From: Pseudeuparius sepicola
Lineage: Eukaryota > Arthropoda > Insecta > Coleoptera > Anthribidae
Length of the DNA stretch: 64,000 nt
NCBI GenBank assembly: GCA_963920635.1
Contig: OY987305.1
Location: 4,875,153-4,939,152 of the forward strand
Reading direction: 5' to 3'
Under the pieces are notes generated by a model. It saw only the letters and a program-made list of their open reading frames with translations. It searched no databases and was not told the origin of the DNA. Below are positions 13,001 through 26,100 of this stretch, piece by piece (the stretch's first letter is position 1; every line of letters begins with the position of its first letter). The position numbers and the translations under genes are program-made.

Positions 13001-14207
13001 TATATGTATGACGTGTTCAGTCAACGCAGGAAAGTGCAAAAAAGTGTAAAAATAATATTTTAGATGGCCCTGGGTCACCCCTACACACAAAGGGATCTAA
13101 TCAAGTGAATATGAGCATCGATAGGGCATAATAGAGTAGCTCTAGAGGATTATGTTATTTAAAGTCACGTTGACGTGGACAAAAACCATTTTCGAGATTG
13201 TATAATTTTTAAATGAACCGATTTTTTGTGATTTGTAGACATCGGGGAGGATTTAGACATGCACATACCTAAAAAAATTGTCCACGCTAGGCTGGTAAAA
13301 ACGCTTTCAGTGAAAAAGGACTTTAGGGAATTAATAATAATAATAATATGGCCAATAGATTGGCGGTGACGAATTAGGTGGCGGATTTTTTGAGTTTTTT
13401 TTTTAAATTGTCTACGTTAGGGTGGTAAAAAACGCATTCAGAGAAAAGAAAAGGGCTTTAAGGGAGCAACAGGAGACACAGAAAGAATTTCACAATAGTC
13501 TATTCCATGCATATCAATCGAATAGAATTGTTGGAAGCATCCCCGCCGAAAAAAGGAACTCACGAGATAACCGGAGTCGAATATCATTGGTGACTCGTCT
13601 GCTACGGCTGTATACCACTTTAAAATCATCTATGTTGTTCAGTTTATTCGGCAAAGCATTTTGATTTAGAAAAGGTATAAATTTGTTAGGTTAGGTTAGT
13701 TTCGCCCGTGAAATTTGTCGATATTTAAGAACATATCTTTTATTTTTATACATAAAAAATGTTGGTACGCCCAAGAGGTTCTTACCTCAGGCAGTATTGA
13801 CGGGCGTATCTCCATAGGGGAATATTTTATTAAATCTGTTCTTTTGTGTGATTTCCTGATATCTAATCGACCCCTCGAGTTTGGCAGCAATTTCCTGTAC
13901 AACGTCACTTAAGCGAAATTGCTCAATGCGAACAGTTCGCAGAGCATCATCCTCTTTTAGTCGCAAATACGACATCTATCGACACATTTTGTTAGGTACT
14001 AATGTTGTTTACTTTATTTTTTAATTACCAACCTATTTGATGCAATTTTTACTGAATCAGATAATACGTATTTATCGTTAACATTATAAAATCAAGTAGC
14101 TTATTGTTCAAAGATATCTACCCCTTTTAACTTTTTTGTTTTTAATTTTGGAAAAAAAAATTAAATATGAAAATTTTATAAAATTTTCTTACGATTTCAG
14201 GTATATA
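10084..14207. other. Non-coding stretch, one possible old element
   Basis: No gene is supported. Between about 10899 (CGGGGTGTTTCATTAAG) and 12046 (TGAATCACCCTG) the ends are weakly inverted and flanked by TA, which could mark a very old MITE-like element. A diverged direct duplication lies at 13274-13327 and 13405-13462. The 10240-10800 and 12520-12620 parts are GC-richer with no coding signal. Confidence 0.4.
13274..13462. repeat. Diverged tandem duplication
   Basis: Two copies of a ~55-bp segment (13274-13327 and 13405-13462, offset about 133 bp) share ATTGTC.ACG..AG, TGGTAAAAA.CGC and TTCAG.GA. A short (AAT)n run lies between them. Confidence 0.6.
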
Positions 14208-14949
14208 CAGTGTGTCCCAATTTGATACTGGACACCTCAGAAATATATGAAGAGCAAGGAAAATAAATGGTCTCTATTTTTTTATTGGTGGTCCCAAGGG
14301 AGGGTATCTACATAGTCGGTAACATTTGGATGGAGTGATTATTTATTTCATGGCCTGCTATGATTTTTTAAATAGCAAATTTTCAAGAAACCCCATTAGG
14401 GATTTTTTTACGACAACATGTTATTAAGAAAACTTGTTCAGAATGAAAAACTGAGTGAATTCGCAAAATTTCAAAAGTCTAGGCCTACTTTGATTTTTAG
14501 ATTTATCTCGCACTTTTTTCTTAAAAAGGTGTCTTTTCTGGAGCTTTCACGTCAAAATTTTATTTTTTTCACGATAATCAAGTTTCCTTAATAATATTTT
14601 GAGGTAAAAGTTCCAGAAAGGACACATTTCTAAGAAAAAAGTGAAAAAAAAAGACAAAAAGCTAAAAATCAAAGTAGGCCTAGACTTTTGAAATTTTGCA
14701 AATATACTTAGTTTTTTATTCTGAACAAGTTTTCTTAATAACATTTTGTCGTAAAAAAATCCCTAATAGGGTTTCTTGAAAATTTGCTATTTTAAAAAAT
14801 CCTACCAGGCCATGAAATAAATACCCTATCCAAATACCACCGCCTACGAGATACTCCCCTTGGTACTACCAATAAAAAAATAGAGACCATTTGTTTTTCT
14901 TGCCCTTCATATATTTATGAGGTGTCCAGTATCAAATTGGGACACACTG
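14208..14949. mobile_element. Palindromic foldback MITE, family A copy 1
   Basis: The ends are exact inverted repeats starting CAGTGTGTCCCAATTTGATA, flanked by TA on both sides. The inverted homology runs almost to the centre, so the 742-bp element would fold into one long hairpin. There is no coding sequence. Copy 2 is at 17454-18175 and a truncated copy 3 at 48500-48932. Confidence 0.9.
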
Positions 14950-14959
14950 TAGACCAAAC

Positions 14960-16030
14960 TCATGTTCCAAACTTCAAAGTGTCCCACAGAAAGAAATCGA
15001 GTGGGGTCAAGTCCGGGCTTCTGGCCTGGCAGACCATAAAATAGTTCCGTTTGAACCAATCCATTCTACAAAAGTCTCATATAAATGCCTCTTGACAGCA
15101 TTTGATTTATGTGCTGGAGCACCAAACAATATTCGTCTCATTAAATTGATTCAATAGATCAGAAATTTCTCCTTGTAAATATTTTAGTCCAGTTAAACCA
15201 CATTCAAAAAATACTGCACCAATTATGTGATTTCTAAAAATACCACACCAAACATTTATGAAGTTCGACCTTGTCATTGAATTGAAATAAACTGTCGTGT
15301 ATTTTCTGTTGGCCAATAGTGAGTGTTTCTTCTATTAAAAACGCCACATTTTGTAAAAGTTGCTTCATCAGTGCACAATATAGAATATAGAATCTGTAAT
15401 AGTAATAACCGGAGGAGCAGTAATAGAAGTAATAATGTCTAGTAGTAGTTAGTGAATAGTAGTATAGTGTAATCTTTATATTGATAATTTATAAGTAGTG
15501 ATAAAAATACGCACCTATTATAAACTGATTATTTTCCGCTTATGCCTCTCCAACACTAAACGGCAATATTCTCGCCTTATGCACTCTCTGGACTGAGCTC
15601 CATGATATTTTCAAATATCTCGATGCATCTTTAATAGAATTTCTCGGATTTTCCACGAATTATAATAAGACTGCTTCCTGCATATTCTCAGTTAAAACAT
15701 GTCATGGTTTATGCCTCGTTTCTTTATTATTTTTTAAATATCAGTAATTCTCTATTTGTTATAAATATCTTTAAAATACGTGTGATGAGGTAGGAATCAC
15801 CCTGGGTATATTCGTGCATATTCACGCCTTGCACGCTTTGCATTCTTTCCGCAAGAAACATAACATTCAACAATGTCGTTTTTTTCACTAATATTACATA
15901 TAACAATAAAAATACCATTTTCACAGCACGATGTGGTAACACAACACTTAACACCTGATACAAACTGTCAAACTCAAGCTCTGATTCTCGTAATAGTTGT
16001 TTTGAATTTTCCATGGCAATTTTGATTTTT
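14960..16030 (-). pseudogene. Wrecked mariner-like transposase
   Basis: Reading the minus strand from high to low coordinates, several decayed blocks match the DUF4817-type mariner order. At 15700-15540 there is NPRNSIKDASRYLKIS and VQRVHKARILPF, a helix-turn-helix. At 15385-15270 there is TDEATFTKCGVFNRRNTHYW, the first catalytic Asp. At 15260-15100 there is an FGVVF, NHIIGAVFFECGLTGLKYLQ segment. Near 15040-14980 lies VEWIGSNGTILW and a corrupted SPDLTPLDFF block. Stops and frameshifts separate all blocks. The element's ends are not identifiable; MITE copy 1 abuts its C-terminal side. Motif spacing and order are conserved enough to be confident of family, not of subfamily. Confidence 0.7.
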
Positions 16031-17453
16031 CCGACATTCAGTAATTCAAAGGACGATTTTATTCAAACTACTAGAGAAAACGTATAACATATAAATATCG
16101 TTGAAACCAGAAAAATGCCTAGATATCGAAAATCGATAAATATACAGGGTGTTTCGTCTAAAAATACAAAAGTTTGTTTTATACAATTTTCATATCAATT
16201 TTTTTTTCCAAAATTAAAAACAAAAAAGTTAGGGGGGGTAGAATGTTTTCAGTGGCGTACACACAAAAATATCGAAAGTAAATTTTGTGCTCTATGTTGT
16301 TTCGCCGGAAGCCTCGTTTAATCTAAAATTCATTTTTTTACATCTCAAAAAGTTTTTTATTGAAACCAAGCGCGTGCGACACATAAAACTGAACTGCCGC
16401 GCCTCGCGTATCGTGTTTTATTGCGTTTCCACCCCCGAAACGGCAAAAATATGCGTAAATTTTACAATGAGCACGCGAGGCTATACAGGACAGCTGTTGT
16501 ACGGTAACGAGCGACATCCTGAAACACCTAATATCGCCAAGTTTTTAACAGCATCATATCGGGCAAGTCTGCGCCAAACAGCGGCGTACGAACAATAGTC
16601 TCTTGTGGTAAAAAAAAATACGCGTGCGTCTGTGGTCTATGCTAGACTAGAAACACTAAAGTTCGCTCACTTCTTTGATCTCTCGGAAAAGCCGACAATT
16701 TTTTGCGCCCGGTCGTAAATCGGCGTCACCTCGCACGCTTCGCATTTACGAGGGCGACTAAACGAAATCGCCGTCAAGCTAGTTATACGGGGGCAGGTTC
16801 ATATTGACTTTGCATTATTTAGCAAAGCCTACAAATATTGTATAGGTACCTATTTGTAGACTTTGGTACAACATTATTTGTGTAGGTAAGTGTACCGTTA
16901 GTTTTTGGTAGGTACAGTTAAATTAAAATACAAGGTAGCTATTACCAGAATCTACATAATTAGTAGGTATATCTGTAGACTTTGGTTGGAACAGGAATAA
17001 AAATGCAATTTTTTATGTTTTACGTTCATTTTTAATAATGCCTAACAAAACATAGAGCAGACAAAAGCATAAATAACAAATAAATATTTAGCGACATAGA
17101 GTTAAACTAATAATATCTACTTTTTCATCCTGTAGTAAATATTTTGATATTTAAATTGACATAAACAATACAGAACAAAATATTACGCATACGTACATAC
17201 CTACGCACAAGTATGCGTCTTACCATAAGTTTCTGGAAATAATCTTAATGGGACAGCCGCGGGGACAGCAGTTTTTACTAAACGTTTTCCGGACGAAGTG
17301 AATGACTGATCATCAAAATATGTCTTGCAAATTCTTATAGGTTTATATGCCTCTTCAGGTGGAATATTCGCAAATTTATGTACTCCGATGAACCCTAAGG
17401 CATTCTTCCATTGCTGGCACCTTCAAATTTTCAATATTTTAATATTATATCTA
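16031..17453. other. Non-coding stretch with an element end
   Basis: 16040-16152 resembles 30170-30283: both carry a TATCGAAAATC motif shortly before TACAGGGTGTT. A CAGTGGCGTA string near 16250 resembles hAT-type ends but has no partner. 16360-16800 is GC-richer without a supportable coding frame. Nothing else is recognised. Confidence 0.4.
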
Positions 17454-18175
17454 CAGTGTGTCCCAATTTGATACTGGACACCTCAGAACTATATGAAGGA
17501 CAAGGAAAACAAATGGTCTTAATTTTTTTATTGGTAGTCCCAAGGGAGAGTATCTCATAAGCGGTGGTATTGGGATGGGGTAATTATTTCATGGCCTGCT
17601 ATGATTTTTCAAAATAGCTAATTTTCAAGAAACCCTATTAGGGATTTTTTTACGACAAAATGTTATTAAGAAAACTTGTTCAGAATGAAAAACTGAGTAT
17701 AATTGCAAAATTTCACAAGTCTAGGCCTACTTTGATTTTTAGCTTTTTCGCCTTTGTCTCCCACTTTTTTCTTATAAATGTGTCCTTTCTGGAGCTTTCA
17801 CGTCAAAATATTATTAAGGAAACTTGATCATCGTGAAAAAATAAAATTTTGACGTGAAAGCCCAGAAAGGACACTTTTCTAAGATAAAAGTGGGAGATAA
17901 AGTAGGCCTAGCCTTTTAAAATTTTGCGAATCTTCTCAATTTTTCATTCCGAACAAGTTTTCTTAATAACATTTTGTCGTAAAAAATCCCTAAGGGGATT
18001 TCTTGAAAATTTGCTATTTTAAAAAATCATAGCATGCCGTTAAACAATTACCTCATCCAAATACCACCACCTGTGAGATACTCTCCGGTACTACCAATAA
18101 AAAAAATAGAGAATGTTTGTTTTCCTTGACCTTCATATATTTCTGAGGTGTCCAGTATCAAATTGGGACACACTG
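17454..18175. mobile_element. Palindromic foldback MITE, family A copy 2
   Basis: This copy is 722 bp, TA-flanked, with the same terminal sequence as copy 1 (CAGTGTGTCCCAATTTGATA) and near-complete internal palindromy. It differs from copy 1 by scattered substitutions and small indels, consistent with independent insertions of one family. Confidence 0.9.
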
Positions 18176-18679
18176 TACATATAGTATTTTTCAATTAATA
18201 TACCTAAGTATTCAAATGTCACATGTCTTAATTTTTGTAGGTAGGTACCTTAAACTCAATCTTACCTTTCAGGGTCTTTAGGAAATGAAAAAAGGTAATC
18301 TAGTCTTTTAAACTGGTTTTACAGCCATCCGCACTGCAGTAAAAAGCGTTACTAGGCATTACTACAACACAGTCACGGTCGGTCGGTGATATTTTGCGCG
18401 CACCCGGTACAATGCGAACAAACCGCTCTCAGCTACACTATGTACAGCTTATTTTCTTATATTATAAGATATCGATCGGCTCGATGAGGAGGGGAGCGGG
18501 AGAGGGCAAGAGGGAAACGTTTGTTTACACAAGGCCGAGTGCCCGGACTTATTAGTATGTCTCTGGACGCTGGTTGCGGGCAAAGTCTATGTATGAGTAG
18601 ACTTTGGGTTGCGGGTTCAATCCCTGGCGAAAGCTAAACTTAGTTTCAATTTCATTTTAAATACAGGTAGAAACTGGTA
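18176..18679. other. Non-coding stretch with a B-box-like motif
   Basis: GGGTTGCGGGTTCAATCCC near 18612-18632 resembles a Pol III B box or tRNA T-arm. No convincing A box or cloverleaf precedes it. A tRNA-derived fragment is possible but weak. The remainder is unremarkable. Confidence 0.3.
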
Positions 18680-21025
18680 CAGGGTGGCCCATCCAAGCGG
18701 AAAAAGTGTGCTACGTGGAGACACGTTGACATAAAAGCGTCATTCAAAAAATGAGATTGTAGTAAAAATTAAGGGAAATTCGAGGGTGTACACTAATTTT
18801 GTATACGGGGGTCGGTAAAAAAGTTATCGCGAAAAAACATTTTTTGCAAAATAAAAAAATATATTTTTTACCTACACATCCATTAGAGAACCTTTAAGTA
18901 GTATTCCCGAATATTCAGTTTTTTAATATAACTTCCGGTTATAGCGGAAATGAAAGTGGTTTTCTCTATTTTACAACTTACGCATTTCTCTTAACCATCA
19001 CAGGATTCCTTTTTTAATTCTGAATCCAACGATATATAATTTGACCTATTTATCTCCAACCGTTTCCGAGATATTTATCAGAGAAGCTCCATCAAACTAG
19101 ATACATGGTCTCATGGTCGGTGTCTGATGTTCGATCTGAGTAGGCCAAACAATAAAACCAAATTTATGACAAATCAAGTCAGCCATGATAATAAAACTGA
19201 CAATCGAGTAGGCTGTCAATTCAATATTTCTATTTACGTGTCAGATTAGTCTAAAATTTTGTTGCTGAAGCTGTTAGTAGTTGCAGTTTAAAAAATGTTT
19301 TTGAAAGAAGAATGCTGTGATATTTTAGAGATCTTCATCAAAAATGATAAAAGATACGTAGAAACTTTGAGGAAGTATTCTCGTAAATATCCAAATAGAA
19401 ATGTTCCGAGTGCTTCATTTATATGTAAGCTGTATCGAAGATTCGGATCGACAGGAAGTGTGATTAGCAAGAGAAAAAAAAAGGGTTTAGAATTAGTGAG
19501 GACGAGAGAGAACGAATTTTAAATTATTTCAGAAGAAATAACGAAAAATCTCAGAGAGATGCAGCGAGAGACTTACAAATTCCCCGGTCTACAATACAAA
19601 GGGTAATGAAATTAAGCAAATTTAAAGCCTTCAAAATATTACCTGTTCAAAGGCTATTCCCTGGAGATGCTGCAAGAAGACTGGAATATTCTCAAACAAT
19701 GTTAAACTTTTATTTTGCAAGAGGTGGAGCTGGATTTTTTAAACAAATTATTTGGTCCGATGAAGCTACATTTACAACGGCGGGAATATACAACCGGAAA
19801 AATAGTATATTTTGGTCTGTTGACAATCCACGGGCATTTCGTGAAGTTGTGAAATCCGGCAGAAATTCCGTGGGTGTTTGGTGCGGAATTGTGGGAAATT
19901 TTATAATGGGCCCTCTATTTTATTCAGGAAGTATGATAGGTAGGAAATACCTACATTTAATCCAGAACGAATTGGAAGAATACTTTGACCAGTTGCCATT
20001 AATTTTTCTTAACCAACTCCAAGAAAGACAATTAATATGGCAGCAAGATGGCGCTTCCTTCCATAACTGTGGGCCCATAACGGAATTTTTGAACAATTCG
20101 TTTGAAAATTGGATTGGTAAACATGGAACGATAAGGTGGCCGCCACGTAGTCCAGATTTCTTGTGGGGGCATTTAAAAAATAAAGTTTATAAGAACCGCC
20201 CCGAAAATGTTGAGGAGATTAAAAGACGAGTAAAATTAGAAATTGATAGTTTAAACAATCGTCCCTTAATCTTTGAAAATGTCCGAAAAAAGTTCTTAAA
20301 AAGACTTAGGTTATATGTAAATAATAATGGACACCATTTTGAACATTTAATGTAAATGAACTTCTAACTAATTTTTGTTGTTGTTATAATAAATATGACA
20401 GTAGTAAAAATAATAAATGTTTCATAATTTCCACGAGATTTTTAATTAAGTTGAATGCAGTTGAATGGCTATAGCCACTTTAACATTCAGCCTACTCGCT
20501 TGTCAGTTTTATTAACATGGCTGACTTGATTTGTCATAAATTTGGTTTTATTGTTTGGCCTACTCAGATCGAACATCAGACACCGACCATGAGACCATGT
20601 ATCTAGTTTGATGGAGCTTCTCTGATAAATATCTCGGAAACGGTTGGAGATAAATAGGTTAAATTATATATCGTTAGGTTCAGAATTAGAAAAGGAATCC
20701 TGTGATGGTTAAGAGAAATGTGTAAGTTGTAAAATAGAGAAAACCACTTTCATTTCCGCTATAACCGGAAGTTATATTAAAAAACTGAATATTCGGGAAT
20801 ACTACTTAAAGCTTCTCTAATGGATGTGTAGGTAAAAAAATATATTTTTTTTATTTTGCAAAAAATGTTTTTTCGCGATAACTTTTTTACCGACCCCCGT
20901 ATACAAAATTAGGGTACACCCTCGAATTCCCCTTAATTTTTACTACAACCTCATTTTTTGAATGACGATTTTATGTTAACCTGTCTCCACGTAGCACACT
21001 TTTTCCGCTTGGATGGGCCACCCTG
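18680..21025 (+). mobile_element. Long-TIR mariner-like transposon with broken transposase
   Basis: This 2346-bp element has TA at both flanks (18678-18679, 21026-21027). Its terminal inverted repeats are unusually long, about 540 bp (18680-19215 and 20490-21025), start CAGGGTGGCCCATCCAAGCG and carry few differences. Between them lies one transposase reading frame on the plus strand with a frameshift and a deletion. The element is autonomous in design but defective. The high similarity of the two arms indicates either recent insertion or conversion between arms. Confidence 0.9.
19295..20355 (+). pseudogene. DUF4817-type mariner transposase, frameshifted
   Basis: The N-terminal part (19295-19522) contains an HTH-like segment (RKYPNRNVPSASFICKLYRR) in one frame. 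The reading frame continues from about 19490 in another frame with SEDERERILNYFRRNNEKSQ and QRDAARDLQIPRSTIQRV, so one small indel near 19490 breaks the gene. The catalytic core follows: the first Asp in IIWSDEATFTT, VWCGIVGNFIMGPLFY, and the second Asp in WQQDGASFHN. The motif that in relatives reads SPDLTPLDFFLWG is here SPDFLWG: six codons are gone, and with them the normal position of the third Asp. The C-terminus ends at GHHFEHLM. The intact relative at 46562-47626 shows what is missing. The protein is almost certainly inactive. Confidence 0.85.
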
Positions 21026-21741
21026 TACTGTATAAGACGTGGACATATTAAACGAATGGCCGGTAAGTCCGCGCCTGTTTTGGAGTGGTCTCCGTCAAAG
21101 TGGACCGCTGGGTCGGCGGTTTTTATACGATCGCTGACTGACAGACCGACGTAGTACGGCAAGAGGCCGACACAATGCGATTTTCCTCGTTTATTCAAAG
21201 GCCGCGATAAATAAATTCAGCCTCACAATGGGGTTACGGCATTTCTTGCCGTAGCTGGGGAGCCGGGATGGCTAATTCGAGGCTGGAACGCGGGAACTGC
21301 GGGCCCTCGTTGTGAAAAAGTACCTTAAAATGTCATAAATCATAATAAATTGGTGTATAATTGCCATTACTAATGCGGGGGATAGAACCGGGCTTGCGCA
21401 TTGATTATTTCTGTGGACGACAATCGTAAAATGGTTTACCTGCGGTGCGAACCAGAAACCACAACGCCTGGATAATTACTCGTATATGCAGGGAATAAGC
21501 AGTTCCTTTATATTTTGGGAAAAATGAACATGAATTATTATTATTGACCATCGGCTTCGTAAAATTGTAATTATGTTCACGTTTTTATTACGGCTGGCTT
21601 TGAACAATGGTTTCTTTATTTGTATCTAAAATTAATAGCCATTTCTAACGTGGGATATATAGTTTTCGATATCGGTAACAAGTTTCTCAAATTCCTTTAC
21701 ACTGTGTTGGTTATTACATTAATTGTTTTTATTTCTTTCAG

Positions 21742-21774
21742 GTATCGGGATGACACTATATGTTGGACTGATAG
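21742..21774 (+). CDS. Candidate 33-nt microexon
   Basis: A strong acceptor (TTTTTATTTCTTTCAG ending at 21741) and a strong donor (GTAAGTTAAG from 21775) enclose 33 nt. The length is a multiple of three, so inclusion keeps frame. One of the three frames reads IGMTLYVGLI; another has a stop, and the third reads YRDDTICWTD. The LYVGL string resembles the start of the transmembrane segment of UNC-5 netrin receptors as I remember them, but ten residues cannot establish that. No neighbouring exon of such a gene is recognised in the window. It could also be a chance pairing of splice-like sequences. Confidence 0.4.
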
Positions 21775-22253
21775 GTAAGTTAAGCAATTATAGTTATTTC
21801 GATAGGTTATATCTAGGAATAAGTTTCATGCACGACTGAGTTTTTATTTGTGAAATTTTGTAGTTTGGATTAATATTTTGTGGTCTATATTCTGTAATGT
21901 TCTAATAGAATTAAAACTAATTACCCACAACAAAATATTAGCCCAAACTAAAAAAAAATCTCTAGATATTGGACTAACTAACAATTTTCACGTTAGATTA
22001 AAGATTAGGTTAGATTTAAACTTAGTTTAGGTGCATGTTGCAGATAACGAAAAAGTCAGAAAATTGTCTTTCCTCCAGGGAGAAAGGCAATATATTCATC
22101 CCATAGAGGGTGTTGAAATTTTTCCAGAAAAATATCAAAACATTGAATAACTTTTTTGCAAATGAATAAATCTAAGCCAATGGTAATGCTGGGCTATTTT
22201 TTATCATGTAAAAAATTTAGTAGTCTAAGTTGTTATAGCTGGTTGCAATTATA
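21775..22253. other. Intron-like AT-rich stretch
   Basis: If the 33-nt exon is real, this is the start of the following intron. No other feature is seen. Confidence 0.3.
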
Positions 22254-23169
22254 CAGTGTCTGCCAGAAAGTTGGATACAAATGGGAATTTTCTTTATTTG
22301 AAGTTTCTCAAAAAAAAATTATTCTTGATAAAAGTTGGTGCTTGTGCTTAAACTCAAAGTCCACCAGCAAAAATTTTGAAATTTCGATTCGTATACAGGG
22401 TAGGTTGAAAAATATGAAAATTCCTCAAGAGTAAAGTACCCCTATTTTTAGAACTACATCAGAGTGGCACTAAGAAAAGTTGTTTGGAATCTCAAGACAA
22501 TGTCAAATATGAATTCACAGCCACCTACTCAGAAGAAAAAAAATCACACTTTTTGCATTTTTTATTCATCCCGCTGTATAATTTTTATTGTTGAATTCTC
22601 ATTTATTAAATAACTCTTAAATTGTTGCTCTATTAAAATATTTTTATGTTCCACAGATTAGATGCTATGTTATGTTTGAAATTGTAGGAGTATTTTACCT
22701 GGATACAAAAAAACGACAAACTTTGCAGAACTTTCACTTATTAAGTGTTTTTAAGATGCTAGTTAAATGTGAACAAAAATCATTGGTATCGTACTGTCAT
22801 GCTCGAAGATGTGCCTCAAAGTACATATCTAACATTATGTATTATACAGCGTGATGAGTAAAAAATGCGCAAGTGTGAATTTTTTTTTATTTTGAGTAGG
22901 TGGCTGTGAATTCATATTCGACATTGTCTTGAGATTACAAACAACTTTTCTTAGTGCCACTCCGATGTAGTTCCAAAAATAAGGGTACTTTACTCTTGAT
23001 GAATTTTCATATTTTTCAACCTACCCTGTATACGAATCGAAATTTCAAAATTTTTGCTGGTGGACTTTGAGTTTAAGCACAAGCACCAACTTTTATCAAG
23101 AATAATTTTTTTTGATAAACTTCAAATAAAGAAAATTCCCATTTGTATCCAACTTTCTGGCAGACACTG
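22254..23169. mobile_element. Foldback MITE, CAGTGTCTGCCA family
   Basis: The element is 916 bp with TA at both flanks and inverted arms of about 330 bp (22254-22585, 22845-23169) starting CAGTGTCTGCCAGAAAGTTG. Within each arm a second element-like end (GTATACAGGGTAGGTTG) occurs at mirrored positions. The spacer is about 260 bp. No transposase remnant is visible. Confidence 0.9.
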
Positions 23170-23171
23170 TA

Positions 23172-26100
23172 TATAACTTTATAAATTCGATCATAAAACT
23201 GAAGATTGCCTTGAAACCCTGATAGAGAAAAAAGTCAAAAGAGAACTTTTGTATAGAATTTTATGATCTATCCAAAAATGTATTGAAATAAAATGTTATA
23301 TTACACAGAGCTGGATTTTTTTTTTTTCAAATTAAGTAACGTCGATCTCTTGTAACTACGCCACTAGCAGCTGGAGAAGACTAGTAGGAACCCTACCATA
23401 ATTTGGCACTCAATTTAGATCTAGCCACTACCATGTTTGGCTACGATTTGTTCATTTACAGAGAAGTTATTCAAAATTTTCGATATTTTTCTGGAAATTT
23501 CAACACTCTGCTTTGAAGAACTATGTTCATATGAACCTTTTTTCTTAAAATCGGCCCAGGAATCTTCCCTTGACTTACTTTATTAACACCCTGTATAGAC
23601 CACAACAGTTTCTTTACTATGGATTCTGTTCTGCGGCAAGAATAGCAAGTTTCAATAAATAATAATTTTAAAAATAACACATCCAACTTAACCTTGAAAA
23701 ACAAAACAATAAATGAAGGTAAACAAAAATTTCGTAATTAAGGAACTAGTAAGTAGGTATACGAACCAAAAATGAAACCATAGAAACAGCTGCGAATAAT
23801 TTTTTAACGCCATGCGATTGGTGACGTCACGGAGATGCTACTTTACAATTTTTTAAGTAACATCATTAAATGCTGGGAAGTTAACGCGATTGACCGAATC
23901 CTCCTATTGGCGGCATTTTTTTTTATATCTCAATTTAGAAATAGGTCACCAAGGCCTACTATAAAGACAGGCCCTGGCGCACAAAAATCACGTGACCATC
24001 TTAGTCAGACGTTACATGTCATTTGTCACATAACTGAAAGCGGCAGCTTGTGTTTTGAGAAGTTTTCAATGTTTAAAGTGTTTTTAAACGTCTTAGTTTA
24101 TATTTTAGAAACAAGTTTGTGTCTATTGCGCGTGTGTCCTGGCGGAGGGGAACCGCCCAGGTGTTATTATGGCCTCTGGGTGTCTGGGTGGGAGTCGTGC
24201 CGTCCAAGAGTATATTGGTGCCGCTCGCACCGACGCGACGCGACGCGTGAGCGCTGTAAGGGGAATTCTCCCCCGAACCACAGAATAGGGAACCCGGAAT
24301 GGACTATTATGGACATGGGACAGTATTGGACAGTGGAGCGTGGGGCCTGAGACACAGAGGGGTGAACTGCTTACAGGAGATCCGCGAGTTCAGACGGTCC
24401 GGGTGGCTGGAAGCCGTTCCCGTTGACCACGTTCGGGTTTGTGTATTTATTGTATTCACCAATCACCTTGTGCGAAATAAATCAGTGTTGTAACGTACTC
24501 GAGGATTTTCGTTGTCAACCCACGCCCTGATATGGTTTATATTCGGTCTTTCACGCTACCGATCAACTGAGACCTCGTCAATATTTACAGTATACCTACT
24601 GAGGTTAGTTTTCATTTTTATTTCGTAAAAAATAACCTAAATACCAAATTATGGGTCTGTTTATATTATATTTATACATATTACAAAAGCCAGGAAGAAA
24701 GTGTCGCCATAACAAACATTTGTGTTGCCTCGGGATGAAAATTTCCGCCAAAAATGGATTAGTCAAATTCCAACTGAGATTTAATTTCTAAAAAACCCTT
24801 AAGTATGTGTGGCTAACACATTTTCAAGAAAGTGAAACAATAATTAAAGTGGACAAATGTATTGTGGGAGGAAAATATCTATAGAGAATATCACCTAAGC
24901 TAAAGGAACAACAATTTTTGAGAATGTGCCAAAATATTGTGAGTGCAGTGCCGTTTAACTCTCAGCCTAAAACAGCTGAGGCAGGTGGAAAATTTTGAAA
25001 AAACAATTAGAGAAAGCTTGGATGCACAAAACCAATAATGTAATAGATGAAAGAAAACTTGCCAAATTGTTACGAAATTTGTTTTTTCTACTTATCTCCA
25101 AAAATGCCTTTCATTATATAGAACTAAGTTGGTCACGTGACTACGCGATTATGAGTTAGCGCCGTGGCCTGTCTTTATCGTTGGCCTCGATAGGTCACAT
25201 GATGACGTCATAAAGCACAGTGAGCTGTGACATTGTGACGTCATATAACGTACGTGAACCCTTTGGTCATAAGGCGTAAAAAAAAAGTCCAAAAAGCTAC
25301 GCTACGTCAGTCTGCTATAGCTGGGAAGGTTGAAAACCTCCTTATGTTTTCCGTTGTAGGGAAACCTGTCTGAACTGTCATTTTCCCGTCGAGGGTGACT
25401 AGCCCGAAAATCGTCCGATTCCTACCGTTGGCGCTTCTGCCCGGATCGATACTATTGACCCTCGCTGGTCCTTTTTTGCTTTCGTCCGTCTCTGAAAGCC
25501 GGCGGAGACGAATATCGATACCTGTCTATATAAATGCGATGTGGTACCGTCCCGGTAAAAACTCGACCGACGGGATCGATCTGAAATTCGTCTCCGCTCT
25601 TGGCCGCATGCCGCCTTTTACACCGAAACGGTTATTACTGGTCCCTGAAAACATTCCTGGTCGGCCGAGTTGATTTTTTGGCGCGGCCGGTGATCCTTTC
25701 CAGACTGGGAGACGATCCATAGGTCCGGACCGGATATATATATGGAGGTCGGGAGAACGCGCTTAGACGAGTGCGCAGCCTAATTTTGCCCGACTCTATG
25801 GGTCCGCCATTTTCAAGTACTAACGTCAAAAGATTCCTCTCGACTGGTTGGAGTGGTTGGTTACGGCATTTTTGTGTAATATTTTAAAGATTTGAGTGTT
25901 TTTTGTTAAGGCGCTACGATACCCCCCATTTTCAAGGGTTTCGTAGTTTACATCTCCTACTTGCATTTCTTAATATTTTCACTTGATTTTTTTTTGTGGC
26001 TTAGATAAAACTACGAAGAATCGTCGTTGTGTATCACGAACTGTGCAGGACTAATGCGACACTGTGAAAAAAAATGCCAAACATACCCGAAATTCGACTA

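Noticed and set aside
18612..18632. tRNA gene
   Set aside because: Only a B-box-like string; no A box or cloverleaf.
24120..24500. Solo LTR
   Set aside because: AATAAA and a TGTTGTAAC string are present, but there is no second copy, no target duplication and no primer-binding site.
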